The notes below the pieces were generated by a model that searched no databases, was not told where the DNA came from, and was given only the letters and a program-made list of their open reading frames with translations. 64,000 nt of DNA, from positions 3,410,001 through 3,474,000 of the forward strand of contig NC_134944.1 in the NCBI RefSeq assembly GCF_051020765.1. The letters run 5' to 3'. The translations under genes and the position numbers were made by a program. This document shows, in pieces, positions 33,088-45,405 of the stretch. The DNA comes from Lasioglossum baleicum. Its lineage: Eukaryota; Arthropoda; Insecta; Hymenoptera; Halictidae. Position 1 is the first letter of the stretch, and each line of letters begins with the position of its first letter.

Positions 33088-35145
33088 ATGGTGAAGGAAA
33101 CAGTATTCTACGATGTGCTGGGCGTGAAGCCCGGATGTACTCGGGATGATCTGAAGAAGGCTTATAGGAAACTGGCTCTGAAATATCATCCTGACAAGAA
33201 CCCCAATGAAGGAGAAAGAGTTAGTACTCTGCTTGGAATTCTTGCGATCAAGAAGTTCGTTTGGTAAATCTTCTTGTTTTTGTAGTTCAAGCAAATCTCA
33301 CAAGCGTACGAAGTATTGTCAAACCCTGAGAAGAAGAAAATTTACGATCAGGGTGGAGAACAAGCTCTGAAAGAAGGTGGAGGAGGAAGCAGCATGTTCT
33401 CTTCGCCCATGGACATCTTCGATATGTTCTTCGGGGGTAGTTTCACTGGAAGACCTGCTCGAAGAAGAGAGCGCAAAGGACAAGATGTTATACATCAGCT
33501 GTCAGTTTCACTGGAGGAACTGTACAAGGGCACTGTTCGCAAATTGGCATTGCAAAAGAACGTTATTTGCGATAAGTGTGAAGGTAGATATTGATTAGTA
33601 GACTGTGGATCTTTATGCAGAATAAAAATTGTCTGCATCAATTGCAACGGATAGAAACTAAATTGAACGTCATCTCTTCTCTTAATGATTTTAACAGAGA
33701 TGAAATCATATATCGACATCTTCAATTTAAAAAATTTTCCACCAATTCTGAATTTTGTCTACTTAATTTTCCTGTAATTGCATAAAGATCCGCAGTCTAT
33801 CGATTAGCAATTGCCAAGTATAAAATATCCATCGGAACAACAAATAATCATTGTTTCATTTAGGCATCGGTGGTAAGAAGGGTTCTGTTGAGCAGTGCTC
33901 AACATGCCACGGATCTGGCATGCAAGTTACAATACAACAGCTAGGACCGGGAATGCTGCAGCACCTGCAGACTGTCTGCTCAGACTGCAAAGGACAAGGA
34001 GAACGCATAAATCCACGAGATCGTTGTAAACAATGTGGTGGTAGGAAGACAATTAGAGATAGGAAAATTTTGGAAGTTCATGTTGATCCGGGAATGGTGG
34101 ATGGACAAAACATCATATTCAGCGGAGAGGGGGATCAGGAACCAGATTACGAGCCAGGTGATATTGTCATTCTTCTCGAGGAGAAGAAACACGATGTTTT
34201 CAAGTTAGTATTTTACCGATTATTATGGTTCGAAAATGGTACCGGACGAGTCATCCGATTTGGCGACTTAAAATTTTTACTTTCTTTGCATTATGCTCAC
34301 GATAATCGACTTTTATGGGTTTTTGAGCGTGTAAGCTCGTTTACAGGATCGCAAGGGTGCGGGATTCGCCTTCTCGTTTCTCGATAATGCAAAGATGGGG
34401 TTTTCCGTAGTCAAAACGGCCCAGATAACTCAAAAGTCCTATTTTTCCCATTTTTACGTTTACGAGGCGGAATTTGCATTATTCGGTAGCTTTATGTTTC
34501 CGAATAATGTAAATTACAAATAGGACTAGATAGATCGATTAAAAATAGGACGTTTTAGTCCACCCTGGAAACCACCCTTGCAATTCTGGAAACGAGACTA
34601 TGCCCTGAAGAAAGGGTCAACAAGGGAAAAAGTACGGCTAGCCATTTTGGAAAACTGAACACATTGGATGACTCGACCTGCGGTTCGGAAATAACGCGAC
34701 GACACGTATTTATTAATCTATTGTTTTTAGGCGTTCACGTAACGATCTAATCATGAGGATGCAGCTAGAACTTGTAGAAGCCCTATGTGGATTCCAAAAA
34801 GTGATTCGCACTTTGGACGGAAGAGATTTAGTAGTGACATCACTTCCTGGGACCGTGACGAAGCACGGAGACTTGAAATGTATTCTGAACGAAGGGATGC
34901 CGGTTTACAAAGATCCTTTCACACATGGCAGACTTGTAATCCAATTAGTAGTTAATTTCCCAAAAACCATTGATATTGATGATATTCCAATGCTTGAACG
35001 ATGTTTACCCATGAGGGAAGAAGTTATCATTCCAGAAGGCGCGGAAGAATGTATACTTCAGGACTTAGATCCAGAACGGGAACAACGACAGGCGTACGAA
35101 GAAGACGAAGGAGGTGCTCCTCGAGTCCAATGTGCCACACATTAA
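33088..35145 (+). CDS. Droj2: DnaJ homolog subfamily A (DNAJA1/Droj2 type, 394 aa)
   Basis: Four coding exons join in phase: 33088-33219, 33286-33583, 33864-34203 and 34731-35145 (1185 nt). The J domain holds HPD at residues 34-36. A G/F-type linker follows (GGGGSSMFSSPMDIFDMFFGG). The zinc-binding region has four CxxCxGxG-like repeats: CDKCEGIG, CSTCHGSG, CSDCKGQG and CKQCGGRK. The C-terminal substrate domain includes FSGEGDQEPDYEPGDI and LVEALCGFQK. The last four residues, CATH, form a CaaX-type farnesylation box, as in vertebrate DNAJA1 and yeast Ydj1. Its expected role is Hsp70 co-chaperone in the cytosol and on the ER face. Donors GTTAGT after exons 1 and 3 are slightly unusual. Poly(A) signal AATAAA is at about 35167. 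Confidence 0.95.
33599..33799. mobile_element. TAGACTGCGG-family MITE in DnaJ intron 2
   Basis: TAGACTGTGGATCTTTATGC opens the element and GCATAAAGATCCGCAGTCTA closes it. It starts 15 nt after the splice donor. The intron without it would be about 80 nt. Subterminal AATAAAAATTGTCTGC is shared with the copies near 29620 and 52335. Confidence 0.85.
34320..34600. repeat. Fragment of the TCTCGATAATGC repeat family in DnaJ intron 3
   Basis: GATCGCAAGGGTGCGGGATT and TCTCGATAATGCAAAGATGG match the arm of the palindrome at 21284-21765. No inverted partner is complete. Confidence 0.5.
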
Positions 35146-38100
35146 TTTGATTACATCAATGTCACAATAAATATGGTCATTCTTTCATTTTAAACTTTTG
35201 TCCCATTCGCTCGATTCTGAATCGCATCTATTAAACAGAGGAATGAAAAAATGCGGACACAATAGAGAAACAAAAAAAAAATAACACAAAGTTCTTCGAG
35301 ACGAATGTGAAGAGAACTTGAGAGGAAAAAAATGTCTAGATATATGCACGACTATGAAAAAAAATAACAGAAAAAAACCGTAAGGAATCACCAACGATTC
35401 TTATGCAAAGATCATACTTAACACTCGATTGTATAGAGAATACCGTTGACACACTATTGACTATACATTTATCATCGCGCGCCTGAATTTCAACTATAAA
35501 TTTTGGTGAGAATTAGTGAACTGATTATGATTAGTTACTCGCTTGCTGTAGAAAAAGTATTACGACAAAGAAAAAAAAAAGAAAATATGTACTTATCATT
35601 AAACAGAGTGATAAGAAAAGATGAACTTATTCAACGTCTAACGTAACATTGTTGTAACGTTGGTAGTAAATACAAACATAATCACTTGTATCATGCAATA
35701 ATGTTGAACATTCAAATTTCTTTCTGCGCCTTTACGAGCATACCGAATGCTAGAAATAAAGTTAGACCGTCGAACGATACTACTTGATTTCTCTGTCTAT
35801 ATTTGTAATTCCCTAAGATTCTTTGAACGATTAACAATTGACTACACGAGCTTGTTGAATTCAACTCAATGTCTAATATTTAATATTATAGCGAACACGA
35901 TTACCAATTAAAATAGAAGTCTGTTGGTGGATGTACAACTCTGATGAAAAAAAAAAAACGAAAGAAAAGCCGAAGATGTAGCAAAGTGTTTTCGTAGTTT
36001 GATTACAGATCTCTAAATTGCTTTTATTTTAATGGTACAATATTCCATTATATGTAGTCTAATGTTTTTAAGAAGCTATGCTAGCGTACGACGATATTGA
36101 CGAAAAATTATTTTAAAATTTGTTCATCAATAATACAATATAAGGGAAAGAAAAAAACAAAAAAGAAAAATGTGGTTCCTGTATGTATGTGAGTGGACTG
36201 TTGTGCGTATTCAGAAACTATTAATTTATTGAAACAAACCATTCCAGGACTCGTTTGCATTCACGATCTTGGAATCGAAAGTAAACAGATTATAATTAAT
36301 TTTTGGAATCAACTATAATATACAATAAATAATCAAGAGGCTGCTTTGTATATCTTTTTCGAAAGAGACCGCGTCGTCGTTTCCCCATCTATTCATTTGT
36401 AACGAAGAAACTATAGTAATGCGCATGTGTGCGCATGAACTGCCCATATTTCAATGATCATCATCAGTCTCTGTTATGTATTCAATTAAAAAATACGTCT
36501 TCGATACATTCGCATAATTGACTGTACACAAGGTCGCGTACTCGTCTGCAGTTACTATAGCAAATTTACATAGCAATGTATTGTAATCTTATTTATTATA
36601 GAGAAATCGGTGATCAGTTAGTACTTTTTTGCGTCGTCAAATAAATTGAACAAAGTATAACGTCAAGATTCAAGAACGTTTATTCCCTCGACCCTTTAGT
36701 TTTCAAGTCGAATTTCACTTGAATAAATTGAAAAGTAAGGGAAAGTGGTGGGGGGTGGGAGGGAGGAGGAAAGGTTTTATTCAAAGAGGTATATGTACAA
36801 TAAACTTGAACTAAATACGCACACACATTCATGATGATAGTCATTCATGAGGGGTAACAATGTTAATGTGCCTTCGAGTTACGTGGTACAGCCTAACGAT
36901 GGCGATATAATCGCGGGCCGGGGTCGATGTTTTTGTAATGTGCGTGTAGAGAAGTGCCCGAAAGCCAGCAGAGTCGAGATGCCGCAAAGGTTTCTGGGTA
37001 TGCGGAGGGAGCCATATTTTTCCAATATCAGTTATGCGAAAACAGCGTACGCATAGGATCCGCAGTATGGAATTTCGTACGTTGGTGATTGTTCTGTCGG
37101 TGTTGCGCAAGAGGAATTGATATATAGTGAAGCAGACGACAGTCGGCGGAACGTTGTAGAGCAAGACGATTGGTGCTTGGCTAGAAAATAATAAGCGTGG
37201 ATTTACACGTTGATCGACGGGGAGCGAGAGGTTCGGTGAAAACGACGAGCGCGGGCCGCGCAGGTGTTCGGAGTTTGAGAAGAGGGTTAGTTAACTTAAC
37301 CCGAGAGAGTTCGTAACCGCGACTGGTGGTAGTGGTGGTAGTACTAGTGGTGGTGGAGGCAGTGGTGGTGGTGGTGGTGCTACTGCTGCTGTGACGATGA
37401 CACAGCGTCATAACACGACGTACGTCCGTCCGTGCGATTTAACGCGAATTGTTATGGCAGTATAAAGTGAGTTGTTTCGTTCATTTTTTTTTCGTTCTAC
37501 CGCGGAGGAAGTGCGTTCGCGCCATTACCGATCGAACCGAGAGTCGTGTTCTCGGTCACGATTAAAACCCGTGCGCGGTGTAACGAGAAGCTCAGATGGC
37601 TTTCTTCTTATAGTGTGTGAAACAGCGGCGTTATATTTTTTCCAGTGACAGTGGCACACGATGATGACATAATTTCAGTTTTTTCTTTTCATTCATCGTC
37701 GAATTAGTGAGTGCGTACATGTGAAACGGAATAAAATCTCGGGAACTGGTCGACCGTGGCAATGACACGACCTCGACGCGTGGACTTTTCTTGAGAATAC
37801 ATCCTTCCTCGATTATTCAAATCTCTTCTTCTTCTTCTTCTTTAATGAAAACCTTGTCGTCGATATAACGACGATGTTTACAACGGAGCAGGTCTCTTCG
37901 CGACGGATTTCTCGGCGTAGCGTGCACGCATTACGAATAACAGCGTGCCGAGACACAGTCTAGGTTAGTTTCGGTGCTTAGCCCCGTTCTGTTGTTTCGA
38001 GCCAGACAAATGGGCGAGCAGTCTTACTGAAAAATCGTAATTCCCAGCGGAGTATGAAAATCGCTGCTCCGACCTTGTGTTTTCCACGTCTAAAGATAAA

Positions 38101-38791
38101 AGATCAATTTTCTCTATACATATTCTAGAAAAACCGGTTGGAGGAATAAAATCAAGAATCCCCTGGTTAGAGGAGAAAGGGGAACCGTGTTATTTTCCTA
38201 CAATTTCCCACATTTTTCGGCGTTCCTATCGGCCGTCTAAGATGGGCCGTTGACTTCGAACAGCGACTTGGCAGAGACAGAAGCTAAAATTTCTCTGTAT
38301 CGTGGGAGACGTGTAAAATCAAGAATCCCGGTTAGAGGAAGGGAACCGTGCTATTTTCCTACAATTTTCCACAATTTCCTACGTATCGGCCGTGTCTAAC
38401 AATGGGCCGTTGACCGGCGAGCAGCGACTTGGCAGAGCGATCGGAGAACATCCGTCGGTGGTGGTTGGCGGGTTTGTTTCCACGAGACGGCGGTAGAGAA
38501 GCGATCAGAGTAGTATCAATCCGTTTGGCATGCCGGACGCGGTGGAGGCGAGGATGTCGAGCGGCGAGACCACCTTGGACAGCTGCGAGATTGCAAGTTT
38601 CGGTGAGAGAACGTGGCCAGGTCGGAGGACCGTGAGAACGTAGTTTCGGTATCGTTGGTGTGGAAGGGACGATCATCTGGTTGTTTGGAGGATGCGGCAG
38701 AACCTCGAGGTAGCTCGATGTAGGCGTGCTAGCAGCAGGGTTCCAGTGATGTCGGTGTCGGGGTTACCTGCAGCGCTGCTGGACCTGGACC
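35146..38791. other. Non-coding region between DnaJ and the MBD5/6-like gene
   Basis: 35146-36680 is AT-rich with several AATAAA signals (35167, 35756, 36325, 36642). It is probably 3' UTR and downstream DNA of the DnaJ gene. From about 37100 the base composition becomes GC-richer, with GGT/GTG repeats at 37325-37380, and probably holds 5' UTR or promoter sequence of the MBD5/6-like gene. No other gene was recognised. Confidence 0.5.
38148..38438 (+). repeat. Tandem duplication upstream of the MBD5/6-like exon
   Basis: 38148-38280 and 38315-38438 are diverged direct copies at a 167-bp spacing. They share AAAATCAAGAATCCC, GGTTAGAGGA, TATTTTCCTACAATTT, ATGGGCCGTTGAC and AGCGACTTGGCAGAG. Confidence 0.85.
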
Positions 38792-38863
38792 ATGGCCGGC
38801 AAGCCTGAGCAGCCGTCCACACACCCTGCTCCCCCAAGTCACAGTCATCATCATCAGCATCAT

Positions 38864-38894
<31 letters not shown>

Positions 38895-40392
38895 CGACGC
38901 ATCATCAGCAGACGCAACAACAACAACAACAACATCATCATCATCATCATCATCATCAGCCGTCGCATCATCACCAGCCGCATCAGCATCAACAAACGCC
39001 GCAACAGGATCAAACAGATCAACAACAGCAACGTTTGCAGGCGGCGACGCATGGGATTCAACAGAACAGCGTTCTAGTATACGTCTCGGGGGAGAATTTC
39101 GCGTACGCGACGGCGGTCGGTCAGAATGCTACCGCAGTCGGCTATCAGTCTCCGCAGCAGGCGACGTACACCGGTATTCTGCCGCCGCAGGTGGCGACGG
39201 CGGAGGCGACGTTTCCCGCCAAAACCGCCATATACTGTAACGATAACGCCGCCGTCGCCGCCGCCAACAACTGTTGTCGATTGAAGTCGCTCGAGTACGT
39301 CACCGATGGGAACACTGGTAGATCCATGCGTACCCTATCGGCGGGTAACGTAGAAGACGAGGAGGATTACGGGACGATTGTCTCGAGCAACGGTTTGTTG
39401 TATAGACAGGCGAGTTTCGTACAAGCTGTAACCAGCACGGCTGCTAGCACGACGATGACGTGTGTGGTGTCGGCGTGCGATAACAAGAACGCGGTTGTCA
39501 GCCGTGCTGGTGCTGGTGGTAGTGCTGCTGGAGGACAACTGGAAAACGATGGCGTCGTCGGGAACGAGGATAACCTTGGGGAACAACCGATCGGCAGGGT
39601 GAACGGCGCGGAGATGATACCGAACAAGCTGTTCCCGTCGAGATCTATGCACGCCGCGGAGATCTATCCGGGAAGATTGCAACCGGAAGGTTACAACGGT
39701 AGGATCGCGCAGGGGAGTAGTCTCGGGGAGGGTTGCGTCGGGCTTCTGAGCGACGACGCGTGTGTTGCGTACGTCCGACAAGGAAACGAACCGACGCAAA
39801 CGTCCACGAGCGTGTTCCAAGCCGACAGTGTCGAGCAACGAGTAGTCGATATGGATGAGAAGAGCCGGCAGCAGGACGTATTCCAAAATCAGGCTACCGG
39901 CTCGTCCATGTCCTCTTCGTTATCAACTTCTTCGTCGTCGTCGTCGTCGTCGTCTAATGTGTCGGGTATCGGTGTCAGTGGTACCGGTAGTAATAGTGGT
40001 GTTGTTGTTGTTGTTGGTAATGGTAATGGTGGTGGTGGTAGTAGTGCGGTTAGCTGCGACTCTGTCCGTTCCGATACCGGCGAGTCGTCGACCTACAGCA
40101 GCTTGAGCAGCCCCGAAAGTCAAAGTCAATCGGCTCATGATGGTTTAGCGACCGGCGCAACGGTCAACGGCGGCGGCGGCCCGTGCGCGCAGCAGGCTGC
40201 GCGACAGGCCTCCTTGTCCTGTATCAACAACTCTAACAATAATGACAATGCCGGCCAACAAAATGTAGTGCTTACGATGAACGGTAGTGCGATGGTTATG
40301 CAGCAGCAACACCATCACCACCATCAACAAGCGATTACAGTGCCACGTGGATGGAAAAGGATATGCACCAACGGCGTCATCATTTACATCAG
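38792..40392 (+). CDS. sba: MBD5/MBD6-like protein, first coding exon
   Basis: A 533-codon open exon starts at ATG 38792 and ends at the donor CATCAG|GTGACC (40393). Residues 15-80 are Gln/His-rich from CAG, CAT and CAA repeats. The middle is of low complexity, with serine and glycine runs (about 370-430) and an asparagine run (SNNNDN). The last residues, ITVPRGWKRICTNGVIIYI, match the beginning of the methyl-binding domain of MBD5/6 proteins (GWxRxxxxNGVxYISPSG). The split codon AG|N is expected to continue as Ser-Pro-Ser-Gly. The following exon was not found in the window, so the next intron is at least 23.6 kb. Human MBD5/6 bind the PR-DUB deubiquitinase complex. The fly homologue name six-banded is a tentative assignment. 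Confidence 0.65.
38846..39030 (+). repeat. Trinucleotide repeats coding Gln and His runs
   Basis: CAG, CAA and CAT triplets are stacked here within the exon. They are likely polymorphic in length. The antisense open frame of Leu/Met runs is a shadow. Confidence 0.9.
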
Positions 40393-41066
40393 GTGACCGT
40401 TTGCTCATTCTTCTAACTCTAACTGCATGCTTTTCATTTCGGTCTGGCACAGGACCGGTTCACTATGTATTTCAATACCGAGTACATACATATGTAACAC
40501 GTTGTCGTTCTTATAGAATAATTATTTCAGAAATAAATGTTCGAAATAATGGGTTCATCTTTGAGAAACTACGTCTTTTTTATTCGTCTGACACAGGACT
40601 CGTTGACTAGGTACTTCAGCACCGAGTAAATACACATTGTAATTCTTATAGAATAATTATGTTAGGAGTAAATGTTTTGCGTCAGTACGCAGCGTTATCT
40701 AAGAAGGCAACGTGCTCTGGCAATATGTAATCACAAGGAAAAATTGCGCGGACATACGCTAACAATGCAAATTGGTTGAGCAATGAAATATTTTACGGAA
40801 GAAGAATTTTTAAAAGAGCTCGCGACTCGGAAAGTCCTGTTTGGAAACCCTGCGTAACATTAATGGATTTGTCTGGACAAATACTTCTTACAATTAGCTC
40901 ATTAGAATTTAAATACACACCATTTTAAACATTTGTAGAATTCCCTGAATACACTGTCGGACAAATTTAAAAAAATCGATCTTTTTCTAATAATCTATAT
41001 GTATATGTAATTGCCAATTTCTCTGTCCTTTGTGACGGTAAACAAATCTCGCAACACAGAAAGCGT

Positions 41067-41293
41067 AGAAAGTTGAAATTTGGCACACAGGTGGCCGTTA
41101 GCCCAACGGGGTGCACGAATAGAATTTTATCCCCGAAGTCCTTCAGGATTAATTGCTAAAATTAAATTAGGATTTCCTCTGCCAACGTAGAAAGCTGAAA
41201 TTTGGAACACAGGTAGCCGTTAGTCCAAAGGGGTGTACGAACATGTTTTTACCCCGGAAGTCCTCCAGGATTAATTGGTAAAAATAAATTAGT
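41067..41293. repeat. Tandem repeat, two copies of about 115 bp
   Basis: 41067-41168 and 41178-41293 share CGTAGAAAG(T/C)TGAAATTTGG, ACACAGGT(G/A)GCCGTTAG and AGGATTAATTG(C/G)TAAAA. Confidence 0.85.
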
Positions 41294-42874
41294 GGCGTAC
41301 CTCGATAAATAAGCCAGCCGTTGAGTGCTCACCGGGAATTATGCTAGTGGCCTTAACATTCAAGCGGCGCGGCGCCGCGGTAGCACGTGGAAAATCGATT
41401 TGACCGTGTACTTTTGCTAACGCGTTATTGGGGATCGACGTGTTCGCGTGGTTTATCTTGATGGTTTGCGGGATAGCAGTCATCGATCCGCAGTTAAACG
41501 CTCCGCCGCTGGAACTTTAATTTCGCTAATGGAATTAAACTGCGTTCAGTCGAGGCAAATAAGATTAGCCAGGGTGGAGAAAAGGGGATGGGGGTGCTAG
41601 GTAAATTAGGGTAAAGACTCTCGGGGACACACAACAGAGCGAGAGATTCTACCACGTGGACGGTGGAAACATTTTTTTCGAAACGGTTACGACTGGTCGG
41701 CCCTGATAATAAAACCCAGGGGCGTAACAAACGTGAGAGGGTTTTCGTTGCCCAAGCACCAGACTGTCGGACCGATTCCCGGAGATCTTAAAAAGGTTCT
41801 CTGTCCCCCCTTTTGCGTCCTTTGTCGTTTTTCCCGGTTGTGTTCGGCTAAAAAAACACGAGAATTTTCTAGCCGCCCATGTTGAAAGCTCGTCCACCAC
41901 GTGGCGAACGTAGGGCGGACGACTAACCCCTCATTGTAGTTTTATAGCTCTTTTCAAAGTCCCTTTCGAGGGTCACTTTCGACTTTTCTACGGCGCCGTT
42001 TTTACGGCTGTCTTCGCCGAGATGCCACACGTTCTCTGCCTTCTACTCTGCAGGTATGTATGTACTCTCATCTTCCGAACGGGGCCATTTGTCTTCGCGG
42101 CGCGGCTGCCGTAGAAATCGGAATCGATCGGATTCTACGGCGCGATCGATGCATGTTTTATGGAGATCCTCTCTGCAAAGAGTTCGATAATTGCCGTTTG
42201 GGCGAGGCGGTCTTGTTATAAGACTCGAGCTTGTTTTTCGCTGGATAAATCACTCCAAAGTTACTCTATAAAGTTCAGAAATTTTTCAGGGAAATATGTG
42301 ACCGGTTTCGTGTTCTCCCTTTTCTGCCCATGACTGTAGAATCCAAACCGAATTTTCTGTAGCAGCTGGCACAGCGAGTCGCATTCTCTATCTCGTCGAC
42401 CGTAGGAAGTAAATTTCTGGAGGAGCTGGCAGGCTCAAAGGGCAACGCCTCGTGGCGTAATCGTGCCTGGCCAGAAGAGGTCTGACCTGGTCTGTCCCAA
42501 ACCTCGTTAAAACGATCCCTTCTGGCCTGGCAAGAATCACGGCTTAAATGACGTTTAAAGGGCCTCGACAAACAATGCTGCTCTGCCAGCCAGCACCGAC
42601 TGACCGCGTACCCTCCTCGTGGTCCATCGCCTTTCCTTTTTCAAATCCACCGGGGGCGCATGCTGGTCATTCGCTATGCTTCTTTCTCTCCATGAATCCT
42701 GATCTCTATCACCGATCCTCGGATTCTGTTTGACTTCTACGTAAAAGAGGAGCGGCAGACTCAAAGAAATGCCGCTGGAAATTAGTCATGCGATAAAAAA
42801 ATTCTCGAATTTAATTATTTTCGTTGTACCTTTTAAAACGTATGATCAACGAATTGCTGAGACTTTTCCGATTG

Positions 42875-42997
42875 AAACGAGTCCAAACACAGCCTAGATC
42901 GGACCATTTTTAGACGTATTGTAAATAACAAAATGGAGGATTGTTACACCCGAAGTTTATAAAAGTGGACCGATATACGTCGTGTTTGGACTCGTTT
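42875..42997. repeat. Small inverted-repeat element (123 bp)
   Basis: Perfect 16-bp terminal inverted repeats AAACGAGTCCAAACAC and GTGTTTGGACTCGTTT bound an AT-rich middle. It is probably a short MITE. Confidence 0.6.
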
Positions 42998-43920
42998 TAA
43001 CCGGCAGAATTTCGGCAATCCATTGGCGCTATGTTTCAAATGATCAGACATATCCGAGCCCGAAACTTTGTAAATTTATGCAAGCTATTAGAAACAACAA
43101 ACAAGAGAAGAGAGAAAATATCGTAGGACATAACCCAGACCATGTGGCGTGGAAAAAGTGACGGTGTTACATAAGTCAGGGGCAACGGAAACTGCGATAC
43201 CGTGGACAAATAGTTTTTGTCGTGCCGGAGATAAATCCGTGATATATCTCGGCCAGGCCGTGGGCTAGGATTCCTTCAAAGATTCTCAAGGTTCGACATC
43301 CTCTGTCCGAGAGCACGTATGGGGGGACAGATTCTTACATCGGCTCGCGTACAGGAAGCGCTGGTATGGGGTGGAACGAACGGGGGTGGGGGGCATATAC
43401 GGAGGGAAAAGGAATTTCGTTGAACCGCGCTGTTCGTGCGATCATTGATTTACGATGGTACGTCGTAAATACCATCGGTGATGTACGACCCTGCCCCCTC
43501 CCCCATACTCTCCCCGCTTTACCGCACATCGTACCTACCCCCCTTTAGCCCTCTCGCCCTTACATACCTTCCCCTGTCTTTCTTCGCAAGTTTCTTCTTT
43601 ACTCTTCTTTCGCCTGCGCCACCGACGTTCCTTTTACGGGCCTCTTCTTGATTTATAATACCCACAGGCCCGTTGTCTCTCTTCGTTTTCTCTCTCCTCG
43701 CACATACCGACTAGCTACGAGACTTCGTTACCCTAACCTTCTCGGTCCAGGCCGACAATCTTCCGCCCTTCAATCAGGCTAGACTCGGCTCGTCTCTCGC
43801 TTTTCTTATTTCGGCTGGATTTTTCCTGCGCAAGGATCTGGGCTGTAGCTATCTAGAATGATAAGCGAACCATCTGGTTTAAAACGTTAGCAAATAATTA
43901 AATAAATGTAGGATTATAAC

Positions 43921-44079
43921 TTGACTGCAGATGTTTATGCAATTTTCAATTTTTCTAGGCAAATTCGAAGAAAGTGGAATCGTGTAAAATGTTATTTTCA
44001 GTGGTACATAGTAGCCTTTGTAGATCTGAATTAATTTTATTTTCTTTGAAGCCATGAACGCATAAAGATCCGCAATGTA
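43921..44079. repeat. Degenerate TAGACTGCGG-family MITE
   Basis: TTGACTGCAGATGTTTATGC opens the element and ACGCATAAAGATCCGCAATG closes it, both diverged from the family ends. Confidence 0.55.
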
Positions 44080-44719
44080 ATTATAATTGAAAAGATCTGG
44101 CCAGCTTGTGGAGATTTAAAGCATTAATACATAAATAAATAAATAAATAAATGTAGACTATAAATGTGCGATCATAAATGTAAAATGAGCAGTGCACGGT
44201 TACAAATGTATAAATGATCCTCGTGCCACTTGTAATTTAGTCAGCGTCATTTTCAGCGAAAGCGTGTACACGTCAGAGTCCCGTGATAATTAACGACCCG
44301 TTAGATTTCAGATGGATGTTTCGACGCGTTTATTTCTATTTAAATCGGCGCTGTCGCGACGTCGTCTGCGAGATTCATAGATACTTGGATTTGCAATTAT
44401 TCGTGCCCGGAACACTTTGAATATTCATTAGAATACTTGCCTCTCGCGCAGTGCCAGTGTTAACTACCGCCGTGAAATGTATAATTGTGTTAGGGTGAGG
44501 GATTACTTTATTCAGCTCGGGGATCTAGAAACTGTTACAAACGTTATCTGTTCTTTTTATCTTTTGTTCTATCGTAAATTTGTCGTTTCTGGGAAAGAGT
44601 GACTGAGAGAAATGAGAATGGGAAAAGGATGGGGCTTGTTTGTTCCTAAAATTCTTTTGCAATAGCGATCCTCTCGGTGTTCGGTTAGATATTCAGTGTG
44701 AATAACATTGTTGTACATA

Positions 44720-45405
44720 CAGTGGGTGTACAAAGTATTCGTACACCCTCTAAAAACTAATAACTTTTTTATAATTGTACCAAACGACCTGATTTTTTAT
44801 AATCAATTAGAAGCATTGGTTTACGAAATGATATACAAAAAAGATTTTCCAGAAATTATAATTTACAAGGTTACATGCAAAAATAAAAAAGGGATTTTTT
44901 TAAACTTTTTTATTGGGGCCCTTGAAGAAAATTTAAAATATATGTTTTGTAGATCTACAGTAGTTACACACATGCTGAAAATTTCATCGAAATCGATTAA
45001 CATACACACGAGCTACAAGCGGTTAAAAAGTGGTGAAAATCGTAGTTTCACACGACTTTTGATCAATTTCTGCTTCAAATCCACAGAATCGTACATCTTT
45101 CGATGCGTGTCATTTTTTCCTACGTCAACGGATTACGTTGAAATTTTTAGCATGTGTATAACTGTTATAGATCTACAAAACATATATTTTAAATTTTCAT
45201 TAGGGACCCAAATAAAAATGTTTCAAAAAATGCCTTTTTTATTTTTGCATGTAACCTTGTAAATTATAATTTTTGGAAAATCTTTTTTGCATATCACTTC
45301 GTAAACCAATGCTTCTAATTGATTATAAAAAATGAGGTCGCTTGATACAATTATAAAAAAGTTATTAGTTTTTAAAAGGTGTACGAACACTTTGTACACC
45401 CACTG
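44720..45405. mobile_element. TA-flanked palindromic element CAGTGGGTGTACAAAG
   Basis: Flanking TA dinucleotides lie at 44718-44719 and 45406-45407. The inverted ends of about 200 bp begin CAGTGGGTGTACAAAGT. The ends contain AATCAATTAGAAGCATTGGT and GGTTACATGCAAAAATAAAA and their complements. The 184-residue open frame across it is a by-product of the palindrome and resembles no known protein. It is probably a Tc1/mariner-type foldback MITE. Confidence 0.82.

Noticed and set aside
38729..39061. Antisense open frame rich in Leu and Met
   Set aside because: It is the reverse reading of CAG/CAT repeats in the MBD5/6-like exon.
44708..45262. 184-residue open frame on the plus strand
   Set aside because: It lies almost entirely inside a palindromic element, has AT-driven composition, and resembles no protein family.
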